From contig JACKEY010000014.1 of the NCBI GenBank assembly GCA_020632755.1, forward strand, positions 1 through 64,000: a stretch of DNA of 64,000 nucleotides. The letters are read 5' to 3'. Below the pieces are notes generated by a model. The model was not told the origin of the DNA, did not search any database, and saw nothing but the letters and a program-made list of their open reading frames with translations. The number at the start of each line of letters is the position of its first letter. Positions within the stretch are counted from its first letter, which is position 1. Made by a program: the position numbers and the translations under genes. Positions 40,027 to 48,779 of this stretch are shown here, one piece after another. This stretch comes from Alphaproteobacteria bacterium. GTDB lineage: Bacteria > Myxococcota_A > UBA796 > UBA2385.

Positions 40027-40950
40027 ATGCACCTGTCCGAAGAAGGCGACGGCGCCGACCGCCTGCGGCTCGCCCTGTTCGATGCCGGCCTGCTGCTGCC
40101 GACCGGCGTGCGCGGTGTCTACGGGCGCGCGGGCGCCTTCGAAGACGTGGTCGTGGCCTTCGACCGCCTCGTCGACCGGCTGAACAAGCCGCTGCGCACC
40201 GACGTGCTGCGCTTCCCGCCGATGTTCCCGCGGGCCGAGTACACGTGCATGAGCCACGTGCACAACTTCCCCGACCTGATGGGGTCCGTGCACAGCTTCA
40301 CCGGCGGCGAGCGTGAGCACCGCGAGCTGGTGCGCAAGCTCCAGGACGGCGAGGACTGGACGACCGAGCTGTCGCCGACCGAGGTGATGCTGCTGCCGGC
40401 GACCTGCTACCCGCTGTACCCGACGGCCCGCGGCGACCTGCCGGCCGGCGGCCGCATGGTGGACCTGCAGTCGTGGGTGTTCCGCCACGAGCCGTCGGAC
40501 GACCCGACCCGGCTGCAGGCCTTCCGCATGCACGAGCTGGTCTGCCTGGGCACGCCGGAACAGGCGCTGGCCCATCGCGATCACTGGATCGAGGCCGGGC
40601 TCGAGCTGCTGCGCTCGCTCGATCTGCCCGTCGAGGCGGTCGTCGCCAACGACCCCTTCTTCGGCCGCGGCGGCCGGCTGTCCAAGGCCACCCAGCGCGA
40701 GCAGGCGCTGAAGTACGAGCTGGTCGTGCCGGTCACCAGTGCCGGCAAGCCGACCGCGGTGGCGTCGAGCAACCTGCACCTGGACGCGTTCAGCAAGACC
40801 TTCGAGATCCGCACCGACGGCGGCGAGCCGGCCCACACATCCTGCGTCGGCTTCGGCCTGGAGCGCGTGGCCATGGCCCTGTTCGCCACCCACGGCCTGC
40901 GCCCCGCGGCCTGGCCGACGGCCGTGCGCACCCGCCTCGACCTCGACTGA
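40027..40950 (+). CDS. Class II aaRS-like amino acid:[carrier protein] ligase
   Basis: 307 aa, starting one base after the dehydrogenase stop. It is a truncated seryl-tRNA-synthetase-like catalytic core without a tRNA-binding arm. Motif 2 is FRHEPSDDPTRLQAFRMHE (Arg153); motif 3 is GFGLERVAMALF (Arg280). Cys127 (ATCYPLYP), Glu170 and Cys273 (TSCVGF) fit the Zn ligands that bind the amino-acid amine in this family. Characterised homologues activate glycine or alanine with ATP and load it on a dedicated carrier protein, as the neighbouring ACP allows. Substrate specificity cannot be read with certainty. Confidence 0.88.
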   Translation: MHLSEEGDGADRLRLALFDAGLLLPTGVRGVYGRAGAFEDVVVAFDRLVDRLNKPLRTDVLRFPPMFPRAEYTCMSHVHNFPDLMGSVHSFTGGEREHRELVRKLQDGEDWTTELSPTEVMLLPATCYPLYPTARGDLPAGGRMVDLQSWVFRHEPSDDPTRLQAFRMHELVCLGTPEQALAHRDHWIEAGLELLRSLDLPVEAVVANDPFFGRGGRLSKATQREQALKYELVVPVTSAGKPTAVASSNLHLDAFSKTFEIRTDGGEPAHTSCVGFGLERVAMALFATHGLRPAAWPTAVRTRLDLD

Positions 40951-40968
40951 CCCCCGCCCGGTCCTCCC

Positions 40969-41943
40969 ATGCCCCGCATCCTCCCCCTCGACCCGGCCAC
41001 CTACGAACGGCACGCCATCCACCAGGGCGACCGGATCTGGGCCGAGACCAACTGCTACACCGACATCGTGGTCGAGCTGCTGCACGCCCACGGCCACGCG
41101 CCCGAGGCGGCGCTCGCCTTCACGCTGGGCATCGACTTCGAGCAGGACCAGTGGACCTTCTTCAAGCCGCCGCTGCGCGACCTGGAGCTGCTCTACGGCC
41201 TGTCCGTCCAGGAGCTCGCCCTGTGGCGGCCGCTGCAGGACCACCTGGTCGACCAGGTCGCCGCCGGCCGGCCCGTGCTGGTCGAGCTGGACTCGTGGTT
41301 CCTGCCGGACACGGCCGGCACCGCCTACAGGTCCGCGCACGTCAAGACCACCGTCGCCGTCAACGAGATCGACCCCGACGCGCGGGTGCTCGGCTACTTC
41401 CACAACCAGGGCTACTACCACCTGTCGGGCGACGACTACGCCGAGATCCTGCAGCTCGGGGGCCTGCCGCACGACCGCGTCCTGCCGCCCTACGCCGAGC
41501 TGGTGAAGCCCCTGCCGCGGGCGGTGGTGCCGAAGGGGGACGACCTGACCGACGCGTCGCTGGACCTGCTGGGCTTCCACCTGCGCCACGTGCCGGTCGC
41601 CAGCCCCTTCCGGGCCTTCCGCGACCGCTTCCAGGCCGACATGGACTGGCTGATGGCCGGCGAGCTCGAGCGGTTCCACGCCTACTCCTTCGCGACCCTG
41701 CGCCAGTACGGGGCCTGCTACGAGCTGGCCGCGACCGGGCTGTCCTGGCTGTCGGGGCGCGGCGTCGATGGTCTGGCCGAGCCGACGGCCGACCTGCTGC
41801 GCATCGCCGAGCGCACCAAGTCCGTGCAGTTCCTGCTGGCCCGGGCGATGGCCCGCAAGAAGCCCTTCGACCTGGCGACCTTCGACGAGCTGTCGGAGCT
41901 GTGGGAGCGCGCCATGGGCACCCTGGTCGAGCGGCATGGCTGA
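40969..41943 (+). CDS. DUF1839 family protein
   Basis: 324 aa, ATG 18 bases after the ligase. DUF1839 hallmarks: ETNCYTDIVVELLHAHG, FEQDQWTFFKPP, LWRPLQDHL, VLVELDSWFLPDTAGTAYR, HVKTTVAVNEID, LGYFHNQGYYHL. The family is consistently linked with amino acid:carrier-protein ligases, function unknown. A Cys (29) at the start of a helix, then His124 and a later His145-Asn146, have the order of a papain-like triad as in BtrH-type ACP-to-amine acyltransferases; this mapping is my inference. Overlaps the GH2 gene by eight bases. Confidence 0.85.
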   Translation: MPRILPLDPATYERHAIHQGDRIWAETNCYTDIVVELLHAHGHAPEAALAFTLGIDFEQDQWTFFKPPLRDLELLYGLSVQELALWRPLQDHLVDQVAAGRPVLVELDSWFLPDTAGTAYRSAHVKTTVAVNEIDPDARVLGYFHNQGYYHLSGDDYAEILQLGGLPHDRVLPPYAELVKPLPRAVVPKGDDLTDASLDLLGFHLRHVPVASPFRAFRDRFQADMDWLMAGELERFHAYSFATLRQYGACYELAATGLSWLSGRGVDGLAEPTADLLRIAERTKSVQFLLARAMARKKPFDLATFDELSELWERAMGTLVERHG

Positions 41944-44416
41944 GCCGGGGCCGCACCCGCGGGTGCCGGTCGTCGGGCGCCGCGCGCGGGCGGTCGAGGG
42001 CTGGTCGCTGGCGTCGACGCCGGCGGGGTCCTGCGCGGATCCGGCGGCGCTGCCGGAGGGACTGTCCTGGCGGGCGGTGGCCGGTGGCACGGTCGCGACC
42101 GCGCTGGGCCTGTCGCCCGACAGCGGCGTCGATCTGGACGGCCAGGACTGGTGGTTCCGCTGCCGCCTGCCGGCCGGCGAGCGGCTGTCGTGCGAGGGGC
42201 TCGCCACCCTGACCGAGGCGTGGCTGGACGGCGCGCCGCTGTTCCGGTCCGACACGGCCTTCCAGCCGGTCGACGTGGCCCTGCCCGCGGGCGGGGCGCG
42301 CGAGCTCCTGCTGTGTTTCCGGGCGCTCGACGCCGCGCTGGCGCAGCGCCGCAAGCGGCCGCGGTGGAAGGTGGCGCTGGTCGATCACCAGAACCTGCGC
42401 TGGTTCCGGACCCCGCTGTTCGGGCGCATGCCGGGCTGGACGCCGCCGCTGCACCCGGTGGGGCCGTGGCGGCCGGTGCGGGTCGAGGACGACGGGCCGG
42501 TCGTCGCCCACGTGCAGACCCTGCTGCCGGGGGCCCAGGAAGGGGTCGCGACCCTGCGGCTGGCGGCGGAGCTGGTCGCGCGGGAGGGGGAGGCGAAGCT
42601 CGGTGCCGTGCGGCTGCGGGTGGGGGAGGAGGAGCACCCGGTCGTGCGGGAGGGGGCGCTCGTGCAGGCGGAGCTGCGGCTGCCCGGCGTTCCGCTGTGG
42701 TGGCCGGTCGGCGCGGGAGCGCCCGAGCGGGTGCCGGTGACCCTGCTGGTCGAGGTCGGCGGGGAGGAGGTCGCGCTGGATCTCGGCCGCCTGGGCTTCC
42801 GCGAGGTGGCGTGGGACCGGACGGACGGGCGCGTGCAGCTGCGCGTCAACGGCCGGGCGCTGTTCTGCCGGGGCGCCTGCTGGTCGGCGGAAGAGGTGCG
42901 GTCCCTGGACGGCGTGCCCGGCGGGGTGCACGCGACGCTGGCCCGCGCGGCGGCGGCCGGCATGAACATGCTGCGGGTCGGCGGCACGATGGGCTGGGCG
43001 AGCCCGGACCTGTACGAGGCCTGCGACGCGCTGGGCATCCTGGTGTGGCAGGACCTGCCGCTGGCGAACATGGACCACCCCTTCGACGACCCGGAGTGGG
43101 GGCCGCGGTTCCGGGCCGAGGTCGCGTGGTGGACGCGCCTGCTGCAGCCTCGGGCCTGCGTGGTCGCGTGGGCCGGGGGCAGCGAGGTCCAGCAGCAGGC
43201 CGCGATGCTGGGCCTGCCGGCGGACCTGTGGTCGCACCCCTTCACCGACGACGAGCTGCCGGCCCGGGTCGCGCAGACGCACCCGGGCGCCGCCTGCTTC
43301 CCGAACAGCCCCTGTGGCGGAGCCCTGCCCTTCCACGTCGGCGAAGGCGTCGCTCACTACTACGGCGTCGGAGGCTACCGGCGGCCCCTGTCCGACCTGC
43401 GCGCGGCCGGCGTTCGCTTCGCGTCGGAGTGCCTCGCCTTCGCCCACGTGCCCGAGCCCGCGTCTTTCGCGGCCTGGCAGGGCCACCCGCCGCCGCTGCC
43501 CCACCACCCGTCGTGGAAGGCCGGCGTGCCCCGCGACCCGGGGTCCGGCTGGGACTTCGACGACGTGCGCGACCACTACCTGCGGGTGCTGTTCGGCGTC
43601 GATGCGGCCGAGCTGCGCAGCCTGGATCCGGCGCGTGCCCTGGCCCTGGCGCGGGTGGTGCCGGGCGAGCTGATGCTGCGCGCCTTCGCCGAGTGGCGGC
43701 GCCCGGGCAGCGGCTGCGGCGGGGCGCTGGTCTGGCTGCTCAAGGACCTGGTGCCGGGGGCGGGCTGGGGCGTGATCGACAGCACGGGCCGGCCCAAGGC
43801 GTCGTGGTGGTACCTGCAGCGGGCCTGGGCCCCACGAGCGGTGCTGCTCACCGACGAAGGGCTGGACGGGGTCGGCGTGCACGTGCACAACGAAGGGGCC
43901 GCGCCGCTGCGGGCGACGGTCGAGCTGTCCAGCTGGCGGGCGGGGCGGTCGCGGCCGGTGGCCGAGGGGCGGGTCGAGGTCGAGGTCGCGCCGGGAGGGG
44001 CGACCACCCTGTCGGGGGACGCGATCATCGGGGCCTTCACGGATCTGGCCCACGCCTTCCGGTTCGGGCCGCCGGCCCACGACGTCGTGCTGGCGCGGCT
44101 CTGGGAGGGCGACCGGGTCGTGCACCAGGACGCGCTCTTCCCCGGGGGCCACGCGCTGCCGGTCCAGGACGAGGCGGGGCTCGAGGGCGCCCTCGAAGCA
44201 CAGGAGGACGGCTCGCTGCGGCTGCACCTGACGGCGGCGTCCTTCACCCAGGCCGTGCGCATCGACGCCCCCGACTGGGAGCGCGACGACGACCACTTCC
44301 ACCTGGCGCCGGGCCACGAGAAGGTCGTGCGGCTGTGGCCGGCGGTCGCGGGCGCCGCGCCGCGGGTGCGGGTCGAGGCGCTCGACCGGGTGGGCGGGCT
44401 GAGCCTGCGGGGGTGA
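41936..44416 (+). CDS. GH2-like glycoside hydrolase
   Basis: 826 aa, ATG overlapping the DUF1839 stop by eight bases. Layout follows GH2 beta-mannosidase/glucuronidase relatives: N-terminal jelly roll (WWFRCRLPAGERL, EAWLDGAPLFRSDTAF), Ig-like beta domain (GVPLWWPVGAG), TIM barrel (VNGRALFCRGACW, GMNMLRVGGTMGW, LGILVWQDLPLAN). The acid/base Glu appears in VAWAGGSEVQQQ where GH2 usually has Asn-Glu, and a candidate nucleophile Glu is in FASECLAFAHVPEP. No signal peptide, so intracellular. Why a glycosidase sits in this cluster is unknown; the product may be a glycoside. Confidence 0.82.
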   Translation: MAEPGPHPRVPVVGRRARAVEGWSLASTPAGSCADPAALPEGLSWRAVAGGTVATALGLSPDSGVDLDGQDWWFRCRLPAGERLSCEGLATLTEAWLDGAPLFRSDTAFQPVDVALPAGGARELLLCFRALDAALAQRRKRPRWKVALVDHQNLRWFRTPLFGRMPGWTPPLHPVGPWRPVRVEDDGPVVAHVQTLLPGAQEGVATLRLAAELVAREGEAKLGAVRLRVGEEEHPVVREGALVQAELRLPGVPLWWPVGAGAPERVPVTLLVEVGGEEVALDLGRLGFREVAWDRTDGRVQLRVNGRALFCRGACWSAEEVRSLDGVPGGVHATLARAAAAGMNMLRVGGTMGWASPDLYEACDALGILVWQDLPLANMDHPFDDPEWGPRFRAEVAWWTRLLQPRACVVAWAGGSEVQQQAAMLGLPADLWSHPFTDDELPARVAQTHPGAACFPNSPCGGALPFHVGEGVAHYYGVGGYRRPLSDLRAAGVRFASECLAFAHVPEPASFAAWQGHPPPLPHHPSWKAGVPRDPGSGWDFDDVRDHYLRVLFGVDAAELRSLDPARALALARVVPGELMLRAFAEWRRPGSGCGGALVWLLKDLVPGAGWGVIDSTGRPKASWWYLQRAWAPRAVLLTDEGLDGVGVHVHNEGAAPLRATVELSSWRAGRSRPVAEGRVEVEVAPGGATTLSGDAIIGAFTDLAHAFRFGPPAHDVVLARLWEGDRVVHQDALFPGGHALPVQDEAGLEGALEAQEDGSLRLHLTAASFTQAVRIDAPDWERDDDHFHLAPGHEKVVRLWPAVAGAAPRVRVEALDRVGGLSLRG

Positions 44417-44429
44417 GGGGGCGGGGCTG

Positions 44430-45428
44430 TCAGCCCGCGTAGCCCCGGGGGTTCTCGGTCACCCAGCGCCAGGCGCTCTCGAGCATCTGGTCCAGCCCGC
44501 GCTCGGCGCGGAAGCCCAGGTCGTCGGCGAAGCGGCGCGGGTCGGCCACGGCGACCGGGGCGTCGCCCGGCCGGCGGTCGCCGCGCACGAAGGGCACGGG
44601 CCGGCCGGCCACGCGGCTGCAGCCGTCGATGACCTCGCGCACGCTGTAGGGGCGCCCGGTGCCGACGTTGTAGATGTGGTGCCCGGGCCGCTCCAGGGCG
44701 TCGAGGGCGGCCAGGTGGGCGTCGGCCAGATCCGAGATGTGGATGTAGTCGCGCAGGCAGGTGCCGTCCGGCGTGTCGTAGTCCTCGCCGAAGATGGCGA
44801 CGTGCGGGATGTCGCCGGTCAGCGCCTGGAGCACGCGCGGCACCAGGTTCGTCGGCTCGGCGCAGCACTCGCCGATCCGGCCCGACGCGTCGGCCCCGAC
44901 GGGGTTGAAGTAGCGCAGGGACACGGCGGACCAGCCGCAGCGTTCCGCCATCCAGGCCAGCATCTGCTCGCCCTGGGCCTTGGTCAGGGCGTAGGGGTTC
45001 GCCGGGCCGTGGGTCGCGCCTTCGGAGAGGGGCATCTCGGCTTCGGCGCCGTAGACCGCGGCGGACGAGGAGAAGATGATCCGGTCGACGCCGACCTGGC
45101 GCATCGCGGTCAGGAGGCCCGCCATGCCGCCCAGGTTGTTCTGGAAGTAGCGCTCGGGGAAGCCCATCGACTCGCCGACCGCCTTGGATCCGGCCAGGTG
45201 GTAGACGAGGTGGACCCCGTCGAGGGCATCGACCACGCGGGGCACATCGGCGACATCGGCCCGCACGAATTCCGCCGACCGGCCGGCCAGCTCGGCCACG
45301 CGGTCGAGGGCCTGGGCGTGGCCGGCCCGCAGGTCGTCGAGCACGCGCACGTCGTGCCCGGCCCGCAGGAGCGCGAGGACCAGGTGGCTACCGATGTAGC
45401 CTGCACCGCCGGTTACCAGGATCTGCAC
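44430..45428 (-). CDS. galE: UDP-glucose 4-epimerase
   Basis: 332 aa, usual length. Extended SDR fold: NAD-binding TGGAGYIGSHL (residues 6-16), VRLYHLAGSKAVGES-type segment after strand 4, catalytic Ser region IIFSSSAAVYG and YALTKAQGEQML with Tyr/Lys, and the C-terminal GTCLRDYIHISDLADAH typical of GalE. It interconverts UDP-Glc and UDP-Gal (or N-acetyl forms), giving sugar donors for the polysaccharide locus that follows. It converges on the GH2 gene and diverges from a glycosyltransferase. Confidence 0.9.
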   Translation of the reverse strand: MQILVTGGAGYIGSHLVLALLRAGHDVRVLDDLRAGHAQALDRVAELAGRSAEFVRADVADVPRVVDALDGVHLVYHLAGSKAVGESMGFPERYFQNNLGGMAGLLTAMRQVGVDRIIFSSSAAVYGAEAEMPLSEGATHGPANPYALTKAQGEQMLAWMAERCGWSAVSLRYFNPVGADASGRIGECCAEPTNLVPRVLQALTGDIPHVAIFGEDYDTPDGTCLRDYIHISDLADAHLAALDALERPGHHIYNVGTGRPYSVREVIDGCSRVAGRPVPFVRGDRRPGDAPVAVADPRRFADDLGFRAERGLDQMLESAWRWVTENPRGYAG

Positions 45429-45467
45429 GGCCCCACCGTAATCCCGTCCCCGCCCGGGTGCGTGTCA

Positions 45468-46607
45468 ATGCGCGTCGTCCTGCTCACCCCCGTCCTCCCG
45501 AGCGAGCCCGGCCAGCCGTCGCGGGGCGCGGGCATCGGCGCCTTCACCCTGGCCCAGGCGTTGGTCCGTGTGGACCCCGGCCTCGACCTGCACGTGGTCC
45601 ACTTCCGGGCCCCCAAGGACCGCCCGACCCGCACCGTGGGCGATCCGCCCTTCACCGTGCACACCCACCAGGCCAGCAAGCTCGCCCGCGCCCTGCCCGA
45701 CCCCCGCATGCTCCAGGCCGAGGTCGAGCGGGTGCTGCGGCCGCTGCAGCCCGACCTGGTCCACGTGCGAGGCACCGCGTCCCTGCTGGACGGCCGCCGC
45801 TGGCCGTCGGTGCTGTCGGTGCACGGCGTGACCGAGCGCGAGGTGGCGCTCGGCGGGCTGCGCGGCGGCCGCCAGCGCGCGCTCCTGCACCAGCTGCGCG
45901 AGCCGCGGGCCCGGGCCCGCTACGCCCACATGATCGCCATCGTGGGCCACGCCGTGCAGGCGCTCGAGGGCCAGCTGCACGCCCGGGTGCACTTCGTGCC
46001 CAACGCCGTGGACCCCGCCTTCTTCGACGCGGGCGGCCCGCGCGACGGCACCGACCCGCTCATCGTGCACTCCGGCGACATCTGCCCGATCAAGAACCAG
46101 CTGGCCTCGGTGCGCGCCCTGGCCGTGCTGGCCCGGCGCGGCGTGCCGGCCCGGCTGCGGCTGGTCGGCCTGCGCACCCACCCGGACTACGCCGCCCGGC
46201 TCGACGCCCTCGTCGCCGAGCTGGGGCTGCAGGACCGGGTCGAGCTGCCCGGGCGCATCGGCCGCGAGCACATGCCCGCCGAGCTGGCCGCGGCCCGGGT
46301 GCTGCTGCTGCCCTCCCGGGTCGAGATGGCGCCGCTGGCCGTGTCCGAGGCGAGCGCCGTCGGCGTGCCCGCCGTGGTCAGCCCGGCGGGCGGCAACGCC
46401 GAGCTGGTCGTCGACCGCTACTCGGGCCGGCTGTGCAGCGCCGAGTCGCCGGAAGGCATCGCCGACGCGCTGCAGCCCTACCTGCAGGACGCGGCGCTGG
46501 CGACGCTGCACGGCGGCCGCGCCCGCGAGATCGCCGAGCGGCACCGCCCCGACGCCATCGCTCGGGCCACGCTGGATGTCTACCGGGCCGTGCTGGACGC
46601 CGGCTGA
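45468..46607 (+). CDS. GT4-family glycosyltransferase
   Basis: 379 aa from ATG 45468 (MRVVLLTPVLPSEPG); a GTG two codons earlier is possible. GT-B fold: N-terminal domain with RGAGIGAFTLAQALV and LVHVRGTASLL, C-terminal donor-binding domain with IVHSGDICPIKNQLASVRAL, RLVGLRTHPDY, VELPGRIGREHMP and the EX7E-type VEMAPLAVSEASAVGVPAVVS. It transfers a sugar from a nucleotide donor to a lipid-linked glycan at the cytoplasmic face. Lies in opposite orientation to the main export operon. Confidence 0.88.
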   Translation: MRVVLLTPVLPSEPGQPSRGAGIGAFTLAQALVRVDPGLDLHVVHFRAPKDRPTRTVGDPPFTVHTHQASKLARALPDPRMLQAEVERVLRPLQPDLVHVRGTASLLDGRRWPSVLSVHGVTEREVALGGLRGGRQRALLHQLREPRARARYAHMIAIVGHAVQALEGQLHARVHFVPNAVDPAFFDAGGPRDGTDPLIVHSGDICPIKNQLASVRALAVLARRGVPARLRLVGLRTHPDYAARLDALVAELGLQDRVELPGRIGREHMPAELAAARVLLLPSRVEMAPLAVSEASAVGVPAVVSPAGGNAELVVDRYSGRLCSAESPEGIADALQPYLQDAALATLHGGRAREIAERHRPDAIARATLDVYRAVLDAG

Positions 46608-46638
46608 GCAGCGCGTCCGCGTCGAGGGCCCTGCGGCC

Positions 46639-47613
46639 TCAGAACACCGACGTCTGCACGAAGATCTGGTCGCCGGTCTGCACGGGGATGTCCTCTTCCT
46701 TGCCCCGCAGGATGCGCCGCACGTTGACCCGGATGCGCTCCTCGTTGCGCAGGATCCAGACGCGGCCCAGGTTGGCGCCGCTCAGCGCGCCGCCGGAGGC
46801 CGCGATGCAGCGCGACACGGTGAGCCCCTCGCGCCAGGCGACCGAGCCGGGCTGGCCGACCTCGCCCATGACGTACACCAGGCTCTCGGGCACGAAGACG
46901 ACGTCGCCGCCGGCCACGCGCACGTTGCCTTCGCCCCGCGCGACGAGCGGCAGGTAGGGCACGACCATCACCTCGCCGGCGGCATCGGCCCGGGTGATGC
47001 GCACCTCGTTGACGCCGTCCCCGCTCACGCCGCCGGCCTGGCTCAGCATGTCGAGCACGCGCGCTTCGCCGCGGACGATGTAGGTGCCGGGCTTCTGCAC
47101 GGCGCCGAGCACCTGGATGGGCTGGCTGCCGTAGGCTTCGATGCGGACGGTGACCTGGGGCTCGACCAGGAAGCCTGCGGCGAGCTTGCCGCGGAGCAGC
47201 GACGCCACTTCGGGCGTGGTCAGGCCGCCGACGTGCACCGAGCCCAGCAGCGGCAGCTCGATGGCGCCCTGGTCGTCGACCGGGACCTCGCCGGTCAGGC
47301 CTTCCTCGCCGTAGACCGAGATGTCGAGCACGTCGCGCGGGCCGACCTTGTAGCCAGCGGCGCTGGCAGCGGTCGAGGGCAGCGGCGGTGGCGCCGCGGG
47401 GACCTCGGCCGCGGGGACTTCCGCGGCGGGGACTTCTGCGGCGGGGGCTTCTGCTGCGGGGGCTTCCGCGGCGGGGACCTCGGCGGGGGCTTCTGCCGCC
47501 GGGACTTCCGCGGCGGGCGGGGTCTCGTCCGACGTCTCCACGGCGGTCGCCGTCCCCTGCGCCAGGGCAGGGGCCAGGAAGAACCAGAGTAGCGCCACCA
47601 GCAGGTGGGGCAT
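46639..47613 (-). CDS. Polysaccharide export outer-membrane protein (Wza-like)
   Basis: 324 aa; ATG 47613 with GGAGGGAG just upstream. Signal peptide (MPHLLVALLWFFLAPALAQ), a tandem Ala/Pro/Glu/Val spacer (residues about 30-75), then a Poly_export domain (GYKVGPRDVLDISVYGEEG, VDDQGAIELPLLG) and SLBB domains (VLGAVQKPGTYIV, VYVMGEVGQPGSVAW). There is no lipobox Cys, unlike Escherichia coli Wza, so it may be a short beta-barrel- or partner-dependent form. It forms the outer-membrane exit for the glycan made by this locus and is the last gene of the minus-strand export operon. Confidence 0.9.
   Translation of the reverse strand: MPHLLVALLWFFLAPALAQGTATAVETSDETPPAAEVPAAEAPAEVPAAEAPAAEAPAAEVPAAEVPAAEVPAAPPPLPSTAASAAGYKVGPRDVLDISVYGEEGLTGEVPVDDQGAIELPLLGSVHVGGLTTPEVASLLRGKLAAGFLVEPQVTVRIEAYGSQPIQVLGAVQKPGTYIVRGEARVLDMLSQAGGVSGDGVNEVRITRADAAGEVMVVPYLPLVARGEGNVRVAGGDVVFVPESLVYVMGEVGQPGSVAWREGLTVSRCIAASGGALSGANLGRVWILRNEERIRVNVRRILRGKEEDIPVQTGDQIFVQTSVF
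47410..47520 (-). repeat. 15-bp tandem minisatellite coding (E-V/A-P-A-A)n
   Basis: About eight imperfect 15-bp units, alternating EVPAA and EAPAA with one 4-residue unit. Copy number probably varies between strains. Confidence 0.75.
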
Positions 47614-47672
47614 GAGACTCCCTCCGCGCGCCGCGCGGGTCCGTAACACCCCACGCCTCGGGTGTAGGCCGC

Positions 47673-48779
47673 TCAGCGGTGTCCGCGGCGAGCGTACAGA
47701 TCAGCGTAGGCGCGAGCCATCACGGGGGTGTCGAATCGTGTCTCGGCGACCCGGGCGCCTTCCCGGCCCATGGCGGCCAGGCGGTCGGGGGCGGCCGTCA
47801 GTGCGGACAAGGCGTCGACGAGCGGCGCCACGTCTTCGGCGGGGACGAGTCGGCCCGTCTCCGCCGAGACCAGCTCGGGCACGCAGCCGACGGCGGACGC
47901 GACGACGGCGCGGCCGGCGGACATCGCCTCCATCACGACCAGCGGGTTGCCCTCGTAGCGGGACGGCAGCACGAAGGCGTCGGCGGCGGCCAGCAAGGCC
48001 GGCACGTCGCGGCGCACGCCCAGCAGCTGCACCCTCTCCTGGAGCCCCCGCTCGGCGATCCGCGCCTCGAGCGCCTCGCGCAGCTCTCCCTCCCCCGCGA
48101 TCAGCAGGCGCAGGTTCCGCGCCGCCAGCTCCGGTGCGGCCAGCGCCTCGACCAGCCGCAGCGGGTCCTTCTGCGGGTTGAGCCGGCCGGCGAACAGCAG
48201 CACCAGGGCATCGGCGGGCAGCCCCAGCTCGGCCCGGATGCGCTCCCGGCTGCCCGCGGGGGCCCGCTGGGCCGCCACGGGGATGCCGTTGGGGATGACG
48301 GCGGCCGGGTCCAGGCCGTAGACCCGGCGCACGCTGTCGGCGACGGCGTCGCCGATCGCGACCGGAGCGACCCCGATCCGGAAGGCCAGCTGCTGCAGCC
48401 GACGGTCGGCGGCGACGGCTTCGTGCTCGGCCAGGTTGTGCAGGGTGTGCACCACGGGCAGCCGCGGCGAGAGCGCCCGGGCCGGCAGCAGGTACTTGAG
48501 CGTGTGCAGGTGGCTGTGCACCACGTCGGGCCGCAGGCGCCGCAGCAGCCGGGCCAGGCGGGCGATGACGCGGGGCTCGAAGCCCGGCCCCTTGCCCAGG
48601 AAGTGCAGCCCGATGCCCGGCCGGTCGCGCAGGCCCGCCTCCAGGAAGCTCCCGCTCTCGCCGGCGAGCGAGACGACCTCGACCCGGTGGCCCAGGACCA
48701 CGAGCTCCTCGGCCAGCAGGGCGGCGACCTTCTCGGCCCCGCCCACCTGCAGGCTCGGGATCAGCTGGACGATGCGCAC
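47673..48779 (-). CDS. GT4-family glycosyltransferase
   Basis: 368 aa; GTG start directly follows the flippase stop (TGAGTG). GT-B fold: LIPSLQVGGAEKVAALLAE, DVVHSHLHTLKYLLPA, VVHTLHNLAEHE, donor domain LLFAGRLNPQKDPLRLVEAL, LLIAGEGELREAL and the EX7E motif YEGNPLVVMEAMSAGRAVVAS. It adds a sugar to the growing repeat unit at the inner membrane. In one operon with flippase, polymerase/ligase and Wzc-like protein. Confidence 0.9.
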   Translation of the reverse strand: MRIVQLIPSLQVGGAEKVAALLAEELVVLGHRVEVVSLAGESGSFLEAGLRDRPGIGLHFLGKGPGFEPRVIARLARLLRRLRPDVVHSHLHTLKYLLPARALSPRLPVVHTLHNLAEHEAVAADRRLQQLAFRIGVAPVAIGDAVADSVRRVYGLDPAAVIPNGIPVAAQRAPAGSRERIRAELGLPADALVLLFAGRLNPQKDPLRLVEALAAPELAARNLRLLIAGEGELREALEARIAERGLQERVQLLGVRRDVPALLAAADAFVLPSRYEGNPLVVMEAMSAGRAVVASAVGCVPELVSAETGRLVPAEDVAPLVDALSALTAAPDRLAAMGREGARVAETRFDTPVMARAYADLYARRGHR

